NCBI RefSeq assembly: GCF_014199415.1 | Contig: NZ_JACIJN010000005.1 | Coordinates: 186,001 to 250,000, forward strand | DNA length: 64,000 nucleotides | Reading direction: 5' to 3' | From: Sphingomonas endophytica | GTDB taxonomy: Bacteria; Pseudomonadota; Alphaproteobacteria; Sphingomonadales; Sphingomonadaceae | Shown here: piece after piece, positions 44,388-52,931 of the stretch | Numbering within the stretch: the first letter of the stretch is position 1 | How the letters are laid out: every line of letters starts with the position of its first letter | The notes under the pieces: generated by a model | What the model was told of the DNA's origin: nothing | Database searches by the model: none | Seen by the model: the letters and a program-made list of their open reading frames with translations, nothing else | Translations under genes and position numbers: made by a program

Positions 44388-45164
44388 ATGACGAACACAC
44401 GTTCCTTTGACCGCCTTACCCGCGACTCGCGCTCCACCCCGCACGCGCGCGCGGTGATCGCGGAAGCGCCGATCGCGATCGAGGTCAACGGCATCGGCTA
44501 TGCGGTGATGATGGCGACTCCGCAGGACATCGCCGATTTCGCGACCGGCTTCGCACTTGCCGAGCGGATCGTCACCGCAGCCGGCGAGATCGAGTCGCTT
44601 GACGTGCATGACACGCCGCGCGGCACGATCGTGCGCCTGACGGTGCCGCCCGCCCGCGCCGCCGCGGTGCGCGACCGGGTGCGGCGGCGAACCAGCGACA
44701 GCTCGTGCGGGCTGTGCGGGATGGACAATCTCGACGCCGTCCACCGCGACCTGCCCCGCGTCCCCGCCGCGACCGTCGCACCGGCGGCGATCTTCGCCGC
44801 GTTGGCCGCGATGCGCGCGCACCAGCCGCTCAACCGTGCCACCGGTGCCGCGCATGCCGCGCTGCTCTGCGCGCATGACGGCACGATCCGCGTCGCGCGC
44901 GAGGATGTCGGGCGGCACAATGCCTTCGACAAGCTGATCGGCGCAATGGCGCGGCAGGCGCTCGGCTGGGACGGCGGGTTCGCGCTGCTCTCGTCGCGCT
45001 GCTCCTACGAGCTGGTCGAGAAGGCCGCGCTGGCGGGGTGTCCGATGCTGGTGACGGTATCGGCGGCGACCAGCCTCGCGCTCGACCGCGCCGCCGCCGC
45101 CGGGCTGACGCTCGTGTCGCTCGCGCGCGACGATGCGGTGCTTTTCTCGCGGCCCGTGCGTTAG
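44388..45164 (+). CDS. fdhD: Formate dehydrogenase accessory sulfurtransferase FdhD
   Basis: 258 residues. The sulfur-carrying CxxC is SSCGLCGMDNLDA (C107, C110), followed by GATGAAHAALL and VAREDVGRHNAFDKLIGAMA. FdhD transfers sulfur to the molybdenum cofactor to sulfurate the FDH active site. It is followed 7 bp later by the molybdoenzyme gene, matching its chaperone role. Confidence 0.94.
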   Translation: MTNTRSFDRLTRDSRSTPHARAVIAEAPIAIEVNGIGYAVMMATPQDIADFATGFALAERIVTAAGEIESLDVHDTPRGTIVRLTVPPARAAAVRDRVRRRTSDSSCGLCGMDNLDAVHRDLPRVPAATVAPAAIFAALAAMRAHQPLNRATGAAHAALLCAHDGTIRVAREDVGRHNAFDKLIGAMARQALGWDGGFALLSSRCSYELVEKAALAGCPMLVTVSAATSLALDRAAAAGLTLVSLARDDAVLFSRPVR

Positions 45165-45171
45165 CGCGTGC

Positions 45172-47433
45172 ATGACCGAGCAGCACGACGATCGCCCAGA
45201 TTTCACCCCTTATGATGGCCCCTCGGGCGGCTGGGGGTCGGTCCGCTCGCTGGCCGACATCATCCCGCGCGAGAAGAACGTCGCGCAGACCACCGCCGAG
45301 CTGCTCCGCCAGAACAAGCACGACGGCTTCGCCTGCGTCAGCTGCGCCTGGTCGAAGCCCTATCCGCCGCACCCGGCCGAATTCTGCGAGAATGGCGCGA
45401 AGGCGACCGCGTGGGAGATCACCAGCCAGCGCGTCACCCCCGACTTCTTCCGCCAACACACGCTGACCGAGCTGCGCGGCTGGAGCGACTATCGGCTCGA
45501 GGAGGCCGGACGCCTGACGCATCCGATGAAGTACGACGCGACCAGCGACAAATATGTCGTCGCGCCCTGGGAGGAAGCGTTCAAGGCGATCGGCGCGCGG
45601 CTCAAGGCGCTGCCGCCCAAGTCGGTGGTCTTCTATGCCTCCGGTCGCGCCAGCCTCGAAACGTCGTTCATGTGGCAGCTGATGGCGCGGCTCTACGGCA
45701 ATCAGAACCTGCCCGACAGTTCGAACATGTGCCACGAATCGACCTCGGTCGGGCTCAAGACCTCGATCGGCGTGCCGGTCGGCACCACCAAGCTCGAGGA
45801 TTTCGACACCACCGACTGCATCCTGCACTTCGGGCAGAACGTCGCGACCAACAGCCCGCGGATGCTCCACCAGCTGCGCGACGTCCACAAGCGCGGCGCG
45901 GACATCATCGTCTTCAACCCGCTCAAGGAACGCGGGCTCGAGCGCTTCACCGATCCGCAGAACCCGATCGAGATGGCGACGGGCAAGGAGACCCCGATCG
46001 CCACCCAATATCATCAGGTGAAGGCCGGCGGCGACATTGCGGTGATGATGGGCATCGCCAAATGGCTGCTCGCCAACGACGCGATCGACCATGACTTCAT
46101 CGCCGAACACACCCACGATTTCGCGCCCTTCGCCGCCAAGGTGCAGGCGACCGGCTGGGACGAGATCGAGCGCGAGTCGGGCCTGACCCGCGCCGCGATC
46201 GAACGCGCCGCCGCCGCCTACGGCCGCGCGAAGACCGCGATGGCGATCTACGGCATGGGGCTGACCCAGCATGTGAAGGGCGTCGACAACGTCCGGATGC
46301 TCGTCAATTTGATGCTGATGCGCGGCAACATCGGCAAGCCGGGCGCCGGCCTGTGCCCGGTGCGCGGCCACAGCAACGTCCAGGGGCAGCGCACCGTCGG
46401 CATCACCGAGAAGACCGAACTCGCGCCCGTCGAGAAGCTCAAGGAGCGCTACGGCTTCTCGCCGCCGAACGAAAAGGGGCTGGATACGGTCGAGGCGTGT
46501 CGCGGGATCATCGACGGCACGGTCAAGGCGTTCTTGTCGCTCGGCGGCAATTTCGCGCGCGCGGTGCCGGAAACCGAACTGGTCGAGGACGGCTGGGCGC
46601 GGATGGACCTGTCGGTGCAGATCGCGACCAAGCTCAACCGCAGCCACCTGATCCCCGCCGCCGGCGACACCTGGCTGCTGCCGTGCCTCGGCCGGATCGA
46701 GCGCGACCTGCAGGCGACCGGACCGCAACGCGTGACGGTCGAGGATTCGACCAGCGTCATCCACCCATCGCTCGGCAAGGTCGAGCCGGCCAGCCCGCAT
46801 CTGCTGTCCGAGCCCGCGATCGTCGCCGGGATTGCGCAATCGTTCCTGCCGCCCAACCCGGCGATCGACTGGGACGCATGGGTCGGCGACTACAGCCTGA
46901 TCCGCGACGAGATCGCCGCGGTGTTCCCGCACTTCTTCGCGCGCTTCAACGAGCGGTTGCAGGAGAAGGGCGGCTTCTGGAAGGGCAACAAGGCGTCCGG
47001 GCGCGAATGGGACACCGAGAGCGGCAAGGCCGAGTTCCTCGTGCCCGATACGCTCAACGCGACCGGCTTCACCGAGGCGGAGGGCCGCTTCCGCCTGCTG
47101 ACGCTGCGCTCCAACGACCAGTTCAACACCACGATCTACGGCTATTCGGACCGCTTCCGTGGCATCAACGGCACGCGTCAGGTGGTGCTGATGAACCGCG
47201 CCGACATCGCGCGCGCCGGGCTCACCGCCGGTCAGAAGGTGACGCTCGCCACCGATGCGGAGGACAACCATGATCGCCGGGTCGGAGACCTGATCGTCGT
47301 CGAATATGACGTCCCCGACGGCTGCATCGCGGCCTATTACCCGGAATGCAACCCGCTGATCCCGCTGTCGCACCACGCGGAGGAAAGCCATGTCCCGGCG
47401 GCGAAGTCGGTGCCGGTAAAGATCGTCATATAG
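45172..47433 (+). CDS. YdeP/FdhF-like molybdopterin oxidoreductase
   Basis: 753 residues from ATG 45172. The N-terminal 4Fe-4S cysteines are FACVSCAWSKPYPPHPAEFC (C55, C58, C72), then molybdopterin domains with NMCHESTSVGLKTSIG (likely Mo-ligand Cys) and GQRTVGITEK, GKAEFLVPDTLNATGF. This matches the YdeP-like group related to formate dehydrogenase alpha subunits. The substrate is unknown; no electron-transfer partner gene is adjacent. The upstream fdhD provides the cofactor sulfur. Selenocysteine is not used. Confidence 0.85.
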   Translation: MTEQHDDRPDFTPYDGPSGGWGSVRSLADIIPREKNVAQTTAELLRQNKHDGFACVSCAWSKPYPPHPAEFCENGAKATAWEITSQRVTPDFFRQHTLTELRGWSDYRLEEAGRLTHPMKYDATSDKYVVAPWEEAFKAIGARLKALPPKSVVFYASGRASLETSFMWQLMARLYGNQNLPDSSNMCHESTSVGLKTSIGVPVGTTKLEDFDTTDCILHFGQNVATNSPRMLHQLRDVHKRGADIIVFNPLKERGLERFTDPQNPIEMATGKETPIATQYHQVKAGGDIAVMMGIAKWLLANDAIDHDFIAEHTHDFAPFAAKVQATGWDEIERESGLTRAAIERAAAAYGRAKTAMAIYGMGLTQHVKGVDNVRMLVNLMLMRGNIGKPGAGLCPVRGHSNVQGQRTVGITEKTELAPVEKLKERYGFSPPNEKGLDTVEACRGIIDGTVKAFLSLGGNFARAVPETELVEDGWARMDLSVQIATKLNRSHLIPAAGDTWLLPCLGRIERDLQATGPQRVTVEDSTSVIHPSLGKVEPASPHLLSEPAIVAGIAQSFLPPNPAIDWDAWVGDYSLIRDEIAAVFPHFFARFNERLQEKGGFWKGNKASGREWDTESGKAEFLVPDTLNATGFTEAEGRFRLLTLRSNDQFNTTIYGYSDRFRGINGTRQVVLMNRADIARAGLTAGQKVTLATDAEDNHDRRVGDLIVVEYDVPDGCIAAYYPECNPLIPLSHHAEESHVPAAKSVPVKIVI

Positions 47434-47453
47434 CCCTCTCCCCTCCGGGGAGT

Positions 47454-47511
47454 TACGGGTCGGATGTGCCCCCGGCACATTCTCGATATCGCGAGGCGAT
47501 GTAGACCCGGA
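47454..47511. repeat. Cloverleaf-like element, first insertion in family D repeat
   Basis: An outer stem CGGGTC (47456-47461)/GACCCG (47504-47509) encloses a hairpin ATGTGCC-CCC-GGCACAT (47464-47480, 7-bp stem, CCC loop) and a second ATCGC-GAG-GCGAT (47488-47500). Together they can form a three-way junction. It interrupts the family D unit. Confidence 0.7.
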
Positions 47512-47580
47512 ACTGGTTGGGTGAGGGGTAGGTGCCTCGCAGAGAGCGTCAGTCTCGGTGATACCCCGACCCCTCACCAG

Positions 47581-47640
47581 TGTCGGGTGAACAATGCCCC
47601 GCATTGTTCATTCCATGCTGGAGCATGGACGACCCGACCC
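47581..47640. repeat. Cloverleaf-like element, second insertion in family D repeat
   Basis: An outer stem GTCGGGT (47582-47588)/ACCCGAC (47632-47638) encloses GAACAATGC-CCC-GCATTGTTC (47589-47609, 9-bp stem, CCC loop) and TCCATGCT-GG-AGCATGGA (47612-47629). Again an outer stem plus two tight hairpins. The CATG and ATTGT hairpins recall those at 55102-55167. Confidence 0.75.
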
Positions 47641-47747
47641 TCCATGCCCCCGGCGGGGAGAGGGAGTACCCAACCGGCATAATTATGCGACAAACCGGCG
47701 ATAGCGCCACGACTGCCGCCGAACGTCACGCGCGGCTGGGGTAACAC

Positions 47748-50513
47748 ATGCGTCTCTCGTTCCTTCTGTTGGCTTCCACCGCGGCCCTACCCGCCTACGC
47801 GCAGCAAGCCGCAGCGCCGCCGCCACCCGCGCAGGCCGGCGTGCAGGCTCCGACGACGCCCCCCGCCGAACCAGAAAACGACGAGGAAGGCAGCGAGGAC
47901 ATCGTCGTCACCGGCTCGCGCGCGCAACGCGGCGCGGTGATCGGCGACGTCACGCCCGAGGAGCAATTGTCCCCCGCCGACATCCGCAGCTACGGCGTCA
48001 GCTCGGTCACCGAATTGCTCAACGAACTGTCGCCGCAGACCCGCTCCGGGCGCGGCGCGGGCGGCGCGCCGGTGGTGCTGCTCAACGGGCGGCGCATCTC
48101 GGGCTTTCAGGAAATCCGCGACCTGCCGACCGAGGCGATCCAGCGCGTCGACATCCTGCCCGAGGAAGTCGCGCTCAAATACGGCTATCGCGCCGACCAG
48201 CGCGTCGTGAACTTCGTGCTGCGCCGCCGCTTCAAGGCGGTCACCGCCGAGGTCGAGGACCGGTTCGCGACCGAGGGCGGCCGCAACACCCCTGGCGGCG
48301 AACTCGACCTGCTGCGGATCCGCAACGACAAGCGCGTCAACCTGCATCTCGAATACAGCCGCCCCGGCGCGCTGACCGAATCCGAGCGCGACATCATCCA
48401 GGCGCCCAATGCCGCGGCGGTCGGCGGCAACGTCGCGTCGCTCAACCGCGGCGCGATCGACCCATTGTTCGGCAACGCCACCACGCTCGGCATCCCGGCG
48501 CTCGCCGCCACGCAGGCACCGCTGCTCGGCGACTTCACGACCACCCGCAACGTCACCGATCAGGGCGCATACCGCACGCTCCTGCCGCAGCAGCAGACGT
48601 TCAGCGCCAATGGCACCTATGCGACGACGATCTTCGGCAACGTCTCGGCCTCGCTGAACGCGACCGTCGACCACAATGTCACGCGCGCGCTGCGTGGGCT
48701 GGCCGAGGTCGATCTCGACCTGCCGGTCGGCAGTCCGTACTCACCGTTCGCGGTGCCGGTGCGCGTGACCCGCGCCTTCGACGACGTCCCCGCGCTGACG
48801 CAGCGCGCCGAGACCACCGATCTCCACCTCGGCGGCACGCTCAACGGCGATCGCGGGCAGTGGCGCTGGTCGCTGACCGGCAACGTCGACCGCGACGAGA
48901 GCAATACGGTGACGACCACCGGGCTCGACGCCAGTGCGTTGCAGGCAGGCATCGACGCCTTCGATCCGCTCGCCAGTCCCTATGCGCCGCTGTCGCTTGG
49001 CGCGCTGCCCGCCGATCGCGGCCGCTCGATCGCGACCAGCGCCGGGCTCGACGCCTTGGTCGCCGGGCCGTTGTTCCTGCTACCGGCCGGTTACGCCAAC
49101 ACCAGCATCCGCGTCGGCGCCTCGACCAGCGACTTCACCAGCGACTCGTTCCGGCGCGGCGTCGCCAGCAGCGCCGACATCGGGCGCGATCTCGCCAATG
49201 CGCAGATCAACCTCGATTTGCCGATCGCCAACAAGGCGCAGGGCGTGCTCAGCGCGCTCGGGCGGCTGTCGATCAACGGCAATCTCGCGGTCGACCAGCT
49301 TTCCGACTTCGGGACATTGTGGACACTCGGCTATGGCGCCAACTGGACGCCGGTCGACGGTATCCGGCTGCTCGTCTCGGTCACCGATCAGGATGAGGCA
49401 CCCTCGGCGCAACAGCTCGGCAACCCGACCGTCACCACACCCGGCGTGCGCGTGTTCGATTACGTGCGCGGCACCACCGCGACCGTCACCACCGTCACCG
49501 GCGGCAACCCGAACCTGATCGCCGACAATCGCCACGCGCTGAAGGCCGGGCTCGACATCAAGCCGTGGAGCAATCAGCAGATCAACTTCCGCGCCGATTA
49601 CACGCGCCAGACCACCGACGATCCGATCGCCGCCTTCCCGAGCGCGACCGCCGCGATCGAGGCTGCCTTCCCCGACCGCTTCACCCGCGACGCCGGCGGC
49701 AATCTGCTGCGGATCGACTCGCGCCCGATCAATTTCGCGCGCAGCGAGACGTCGCAGCTCCGCTACGGCGTCAACCTGTCGTTCCGCATCAAGTCCGAGC
49801 TGCAGAAAAAGATTGAGGCATTCCGCGCCGGCACCGGACCGAACCCGTTCGAGGGGCTGCGTCCGCCCGGTGGCGAGCGGCGCCCCGATCGCCCGCCTCA
49901 GGATCGCACCCGGCCGGACGGCAGCGCGATGAACGGTGGCCGCCCCGACGCGGGCGGCGGCGGCCCGGGCGGCCCGCCCGGCGGCGGCGGCGGCTTCCGC
50001 GGTCGTGGTGGTGGCGGTCAGGCCGGCGGGCGCGTCCAGTTCGCGCTCTACCACACCTGGCACCTTACCGAGCGCGTGACGATCGCCGACGGCGGGCGCG
50101 TGCTCGACCTGCTCAACGGCGATGCGATCGGCGCGGCGGGCGGGCAGGCGCGGCACGAGCTGGAGGGGCAGGCCGGCTATACCAACAACGGCCTCGGCGC
50201 GCGGCTGTCGGTCAATTACCAGAGCGGCACGCGCGTCAACGGCGGCACCGCCGCCACGCCCGAGACGCTCGAATTCGGCGGGCTGGCCACCGCCAACCTG
50301 CGGCTGTTCGCGGATCTCGGCGGCAACATCGACTGGGTGCGCGCGCACCCGTGGATGCGCGGCGCGCGAGTCAGCGTCCAGTTCGACAATCTCTTCAACA
50401 CCCGCCGCGACGTCCGCGACCAGAACGGCACCGTCCCGATCGGCTTCCAGCCCGATTATCTCGACCCGGTCGGCCGCACGATCCGCGTCTCGTTCCGCAA
50501 GCTGTTCTTCTAA
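47748..50513 (+). CDS. TonB-dependent receptor with glycine/proline-rich insert
   Basis: 921 residues. A signal peptide (about 1-19) precedes a TonB-box-like region and a plug domain (EDIVVTGSRAQRG, VSSVTELLNELSPQTRSGRG, GGAPVVLLNGRRISGFQEIR). A 22-strand barrel ends with the aromatic RKLFF C-terminus. A long disordered Gly/Pro/Arg-rich insert (about residues 690-762, with GGGGPGGPPGGGGGFRGRG) interrupts the barrel region. Such a receptor imports a large substrate, perhaps iron-chelate, heme or sugar; the insert may be an extracellular loop. Confidence 0.88.
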   Translation: MRLSFLLLASTAALPAYAQQAAAPPPPAQAGVQAPTTPPAEPENDEEGSEDIVVTGSRAQRGAVIGDVTPEEQLSPADIRSYGVSSVTELLNELSPQTRSGRGAGGAPVVLLNGRRISGFQEIRDLPTEAIQRVDILPEEVALKYGYRADQRVVNFVLRRRFKAVTAEVEDRFATEGGRNTPGGELDLLRIRNDKRVNLHLEYSRPGALTESERDIIQAPNAAAVGGNVASLNRGAIDPLFGNATTLGIPALAATQAPLLGDFTTTRNVTDQGAYRTLLPQQQTFSANGTYATTIFGNVSASLNATVDHNVTRALRGLAEVDLDLPVGSPYSPFAVPVRVTRAFDDVPALTQRAETTDLHLGGTLNGDRGQWRWSLTGNVDRDESNTVTTTGLDASALQAGIDAFDPLASPYAPLSLGALPADRGRSIATSAGLDALVAGPLFLLPAGYANTSIRVGASTSDFTSDSFRRGVASSADIGRDLANAQINLDLPIANKAQGVLSALGRLSINGNLAVDQLSDFGTLWTLGYGANWTPVDGIRLLVSVTDQDEAPSAQQLGNPTVTTPGVRVFDYVRGTTATVTTVTGGNPNLIADNRHALKAGLDIKPWSNQQINFRADYTRQTTDDPIAAFPSATAAIEAAFPDRFTRDAGGNLLRIDSRPINFARSETSQLRYGVNLSFRIKSELQKKIEAFRAGTGPNPFEGLRPPGGERRPDRPPQDRTRPDGSAMNGGRPDAGGGGPGGPPGGGGGFRGRGGGGQAGGRVQFALYHTWHLTERVTIADGGRVLDLLNGDAIGAAGGQARHELEGQAGYTNNGLGARLSVNYQSGTRVNGGTAATPETLEFGGLATANLRLFADLGGNIDWVRAHPWMRGARVSVQFDNLFNTRRDVRDQNGTVPIGFQPDYLDPVGRTIRVSFRKLFF

Positions 50514-50516
50514 CCC

Positions 50517-50549
50517 GTCGCCCCTGCGCAGGCAGGGGCCCATGTCTGT
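50517..50549. repeat. Family C repeat, single copy
   Basis: GTCGCCCCTGCGCAGGCAGG followed by GGCCCATGTCTGT, nearly identical to the arms at 10676-10708 and 10773-10805. It lies within 35 bp of the TonB receptor stop in a convergent gap, a possible terminator position. Confidence 0.8.
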
Positions 50550-50594
50550 CACGTGTCACGGTTGGCCGACCCGAGGCCGACGCCGCTGTGTCGC

Positions 50595-52109
50595 TCACAA
50601 CCCGATCCGCGCCGCCAGCCACCGCGCCGCCGCCTCGGGGCTCTGCTTGTCGCGATCCCGGTCGACGCGGTAATTGGCCTCGCGCATCGCCGCGACCGGG
50701 ATGCGCCCGATCAACGGCCGCAGCGCGTCGAGGAACCGCGCATCCTTCCGGTGCGCTGGCGCGACCAGCACGATCGCGTCATAGCCCGGGATCGCATGCC
50801 GCGGATCGGCAAGCACCGTCAGCCGGTCGGCGGCGATCCGCCCGTCCGAGGAGAAGGCGCTGATGACATCGGCACGCCCGCTCTCCAGCGCGCGGTACAT
50901 GAAGGTCGGGGCGTAAGGCGTCGCACTGGCGAAGCGCAGCGGATTGGCGCGCCGGATCGCCGCCCATTCCGGCCGGTCGAGGAATTCGAGATCGGCCCCG
51001 AAGCGCAATTGCGGCGCGACGCGAACCAGATCGTCGAGCGTTCCAATGCCACGCCGCTGCGCATCATCACCGCGCATCGCGAAGGCATAGGCATTCTCAA
51101 ATCCAAGCGCGCCGAGCAAAGTGACGCCGCGCGACTTTTGCACCCAATCCGCGATCGCGCTTAGCTGCTCGGCGTGCGGCGGCGTATCGGCGCGGTGCAT
51201 TTCGGCGGTCCATATCGTTCCCGCATAGTCGACATAGACGTCGACCTCGCCGCCCGCGACCGCGCCGAACGCCACTGCCGAGCCTAGCCCATCGCGGTAC
51301 GTGACCGCGTAGCCGGCGCGCGTCAGCCGATCACCGATCAGCCGCGCCAGGATATATTGTTCGGAAAAGTTTTTTGCCCCCACCACGACCCGCCGCTCGC
51401 CGCCGCCGCGCCACAACGGCGTGCTCGCCGCCGCCGTCGCTGCGACCAGCAGCAGCAACGCGGCCCCCGCGCGTTTCCAGCGCCGCTCCCCCGCCGCCCG
51501 CTCCGCGACGCCGAGCAACAGGTCGACCCCCAACGCCAGCCCCGCCGCGCCGACGCAGCCCGCGATCACCAGCGTCCAAGCCTGCGTCTGAAGCCCCGCG
51601 AAGATCAGGTCGCCGAGACTCGGCTGCCCGACCGTGGTCGACAGCGTCGCCGCGCCGATCGTCCACACCGCCGCGGTGCGCACCCCCGCCATCGCGATCG
51701 GCAGCACCAACGGCAGCTCGACCAGCCGCAGCTTCTGCGCGCGCGTCATCCCGATCCCGTCCGCCGCCTCCAGCACCGCCGGATCGAGCCCGCGCAAGCC
51801 GGTGACGATGTTGCGCGCGATCGGCAGCAGCGCATAGAGCGTCAGCGCGAGCAAGGCCGGCAGGAAGCCCAGCGCCGGCACGCCATGCCCGATCCACAGC
51901 AACGCCGGATAGAAAAGCGCCAGCAGCGCAAGGCTAGGAATCGTCTGCACCAGGCTGGCGAACCCCAGCACCGCCCCCGCCAGCCGCGGTGCGCGCGCGG
52001 CGCGGATCGCGACCGGCACGCCGATCACCAGCGCCAGCGCGAGCGCGGCCATCGCGAGCAACAGATGCTGCGCGGCGAGCGCCGGCACACGGGCGAAGGC
52101 GTCGCTCAT
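50595..52109 (-). CDS. Osmoprotectant ABC transporter, fused permease and substrate-binding protein
   Basis: 504 residues from ATG 52109. Residues about 1-225 are an ABC permease with helices and the DGIGMTRAQKLRLVELPLVL coupling loop. From about 230 on comes a periplasmic binding domain: VVVGAKNFSEQYILARLIGD, LGSAVAFGAVAGGEVDVYVDY, as in OpuC/ProX-type glycine betaine/choline binders. Fusion of the binding domain to the permease occurs in some Opu systems. It probably binds a quaternary amine. Its start overlaps the ATPase stop by 4 bp. Confidence 0.88.
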   Translation of the reverse strand: MSDAFARVPALAAQHLLLAMAALALALVIGVPVAIRAARAPRLAGAVLGFASLVQTIPSLALLALFYPALLWIGHGVPALGFLPALLALTLYALLPIARNIVTGLRGLDPAVLEAADGIGMTRAQKLRLVELPLVLPIAMAGVRTAAVWTIGAATLSTTVGQPSLGDLIFAGLQTQAWTLVIAGCVGAAGLALGVDLLLGVAERAAGERRWKRAGAALLLLVAATAAASTPLWRGGGERRVVVGAKNFSEQYILARLIGDRLTRAGYAVTYRDGLGSAVAFGAVAGGEVDVYVDYAGTIWTAEMHRADTPPHAEQLSAIADWVQKSRGVTLLGALGFENAYAFAMRGDDAQRRGIGTLDDLVRVAPQLRFGADLEFLDRPEWAAIRRANPLRFASATPYAPTFMYRALESGRADVISAFSSDGRIAADRLTVLADPRHAIPGYDAIVLVAPAHRKDARFLDALRPLIGRIPVAAMREANYRVDRDRDKQSPEAAARWLAARIGL

Positions 52110-52873
52110 GTCGACAGCGCCGCCAGCCGCGTCGCCTGCGCGCGCGGCACCGCCACCAGCGCCTGCGCCGCCGTCCCGCCCGCCCCGGCCAGCAAGGCGG
52201 CCGGCGGTTCGTCGGCGACCACCCGCCCGGCCGCCATGACGATCACGCGCGTGGCGAGCAGCAGCGCCTCGGCCATGTCGTGCGTCACCATGATCGTGGT
52301 CAGCGCCAGTTCGTCGTGGAGCCGCTTTACCGCCCCCGCGAGCGACTCGCGCGTCACCGGATCGAGCGCGCCGAACGGCTCGTCCATCAGCAACAGTCCC
52401 GGCCGCGTCACCAGCGCGCGCGCCACGCCGACGCGCTGGCGCTGCCCGCCCGACAGCTCCGCCGGCATCCGCGTCGCGACAGCGCGCGGCAGTTCGACAA
52501 GGTCGAGCATCGCCATCGCGTGCGCGGCATCGGGCGTGCCCGCCAGCCGCAGCGGCAGCGCGATATTCTCCGCGACGCTCAGATGCGGGAACAGGCCGAC
52601 GTCCTGGAACACATAGCCGATCCGCCGACGCAGCGCGGGCGCGGGCCCGTCGGCGACGTCGCGCGCGTCGAGCAGCACCCGGCCGCGATCGGGCACCACC
52701 AGCCGGTTGACGGTCTTGAGCAACGTCGACTTGCCCGACCCGGAGGCGCCGACCAGCGCGACGAACGTCCCCGCCGCGATCGTCAGCGACACGCCATCGA
52801 TCGCCGCGGCATCGCCGTAATGCTTGCCGACCTGCTCGAAGGCGACCGCCGGTCCGGACGAAAGTGCTGGCAT
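52106..52873 (-). CDS. Osmoprotectant ABC transporter ATP-binding protein (OpuA/ProV-like)
   Basis: 255 residues from ATG 52873. Walker A is VGASGSGKSTLLKT (42-50 core), signature LSGGQRQRVGVARAL, Walker B LLLMDEPFGALDP, and H-loop TIMVTHD. It lacks a clear CBS domain tail, unlike many ProV. With the fused permease/binding protein it forms a complete two-gene importer for compatible solutes. ATGA overlap with the permease gene shows coupling. Confidence 0.9.
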   Translation of the reverse strand: MPALSSGPAVAFEQVGKHYGDAAAIDGVSLTIAAGTFVALVGASGSGKSTLLKTVNRLVVPDRGRVLLDARDVADGPAPALRRRIGYVFQDVGLFPHLSVAENIALPLRLAGTPDAAHAMAMLDLVELPRAVATRMPAELSGGQRQRVGVARALVTRPGLLLMDEPFGALDPVTRESLAGAVKRLHDELALTTIMVTHDMAEALLLATRVIVMAAGRVVADEPPAALLAGAGGTAAQALVAVPRAQATRLAALST

Positions 52874-52931
52874 CGCCGCCGGTGATGCGGGAAGCGTGCG
52901 TGGGTAACAAGCATTAACGCGGGAGAGCGGG

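Larger units (their letters stand above)
47434..47747. repeat. Family D repeat with two cloverleaf-like insertions; otherwise empty 314-bp gap
   Basis: Family D halves (CCCTCTCCCCTCCGGGGAG at 47434-47452, TTGGGTGAGGGG at 47516-47527, CCCCTCACC at 47570-47578 and CGGGGAGAGGG at 47654-47664) are each interrupted by a structured insertion. I see no open frame with coding features in the rest of the gap. Any promoter for the TonB receptor gene should lie near 47665-47747. Confidence 0.7.

Noticed and set aside
44830..47604. Long open frame on the minus strand opposite fdhD and the YdeP-type gene (924 codons), and similar long antisense frames opposite lysC, ubiG, purA, serA, the peptidase gene and the 25.9-27.5 kb membrane protein.
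   Set aside because: They lie over genes with clear family motifs, have the composition of frame-shifted high-GC codons (Arg/Ala/Gly/Asp-rich) and no recognisable domain.
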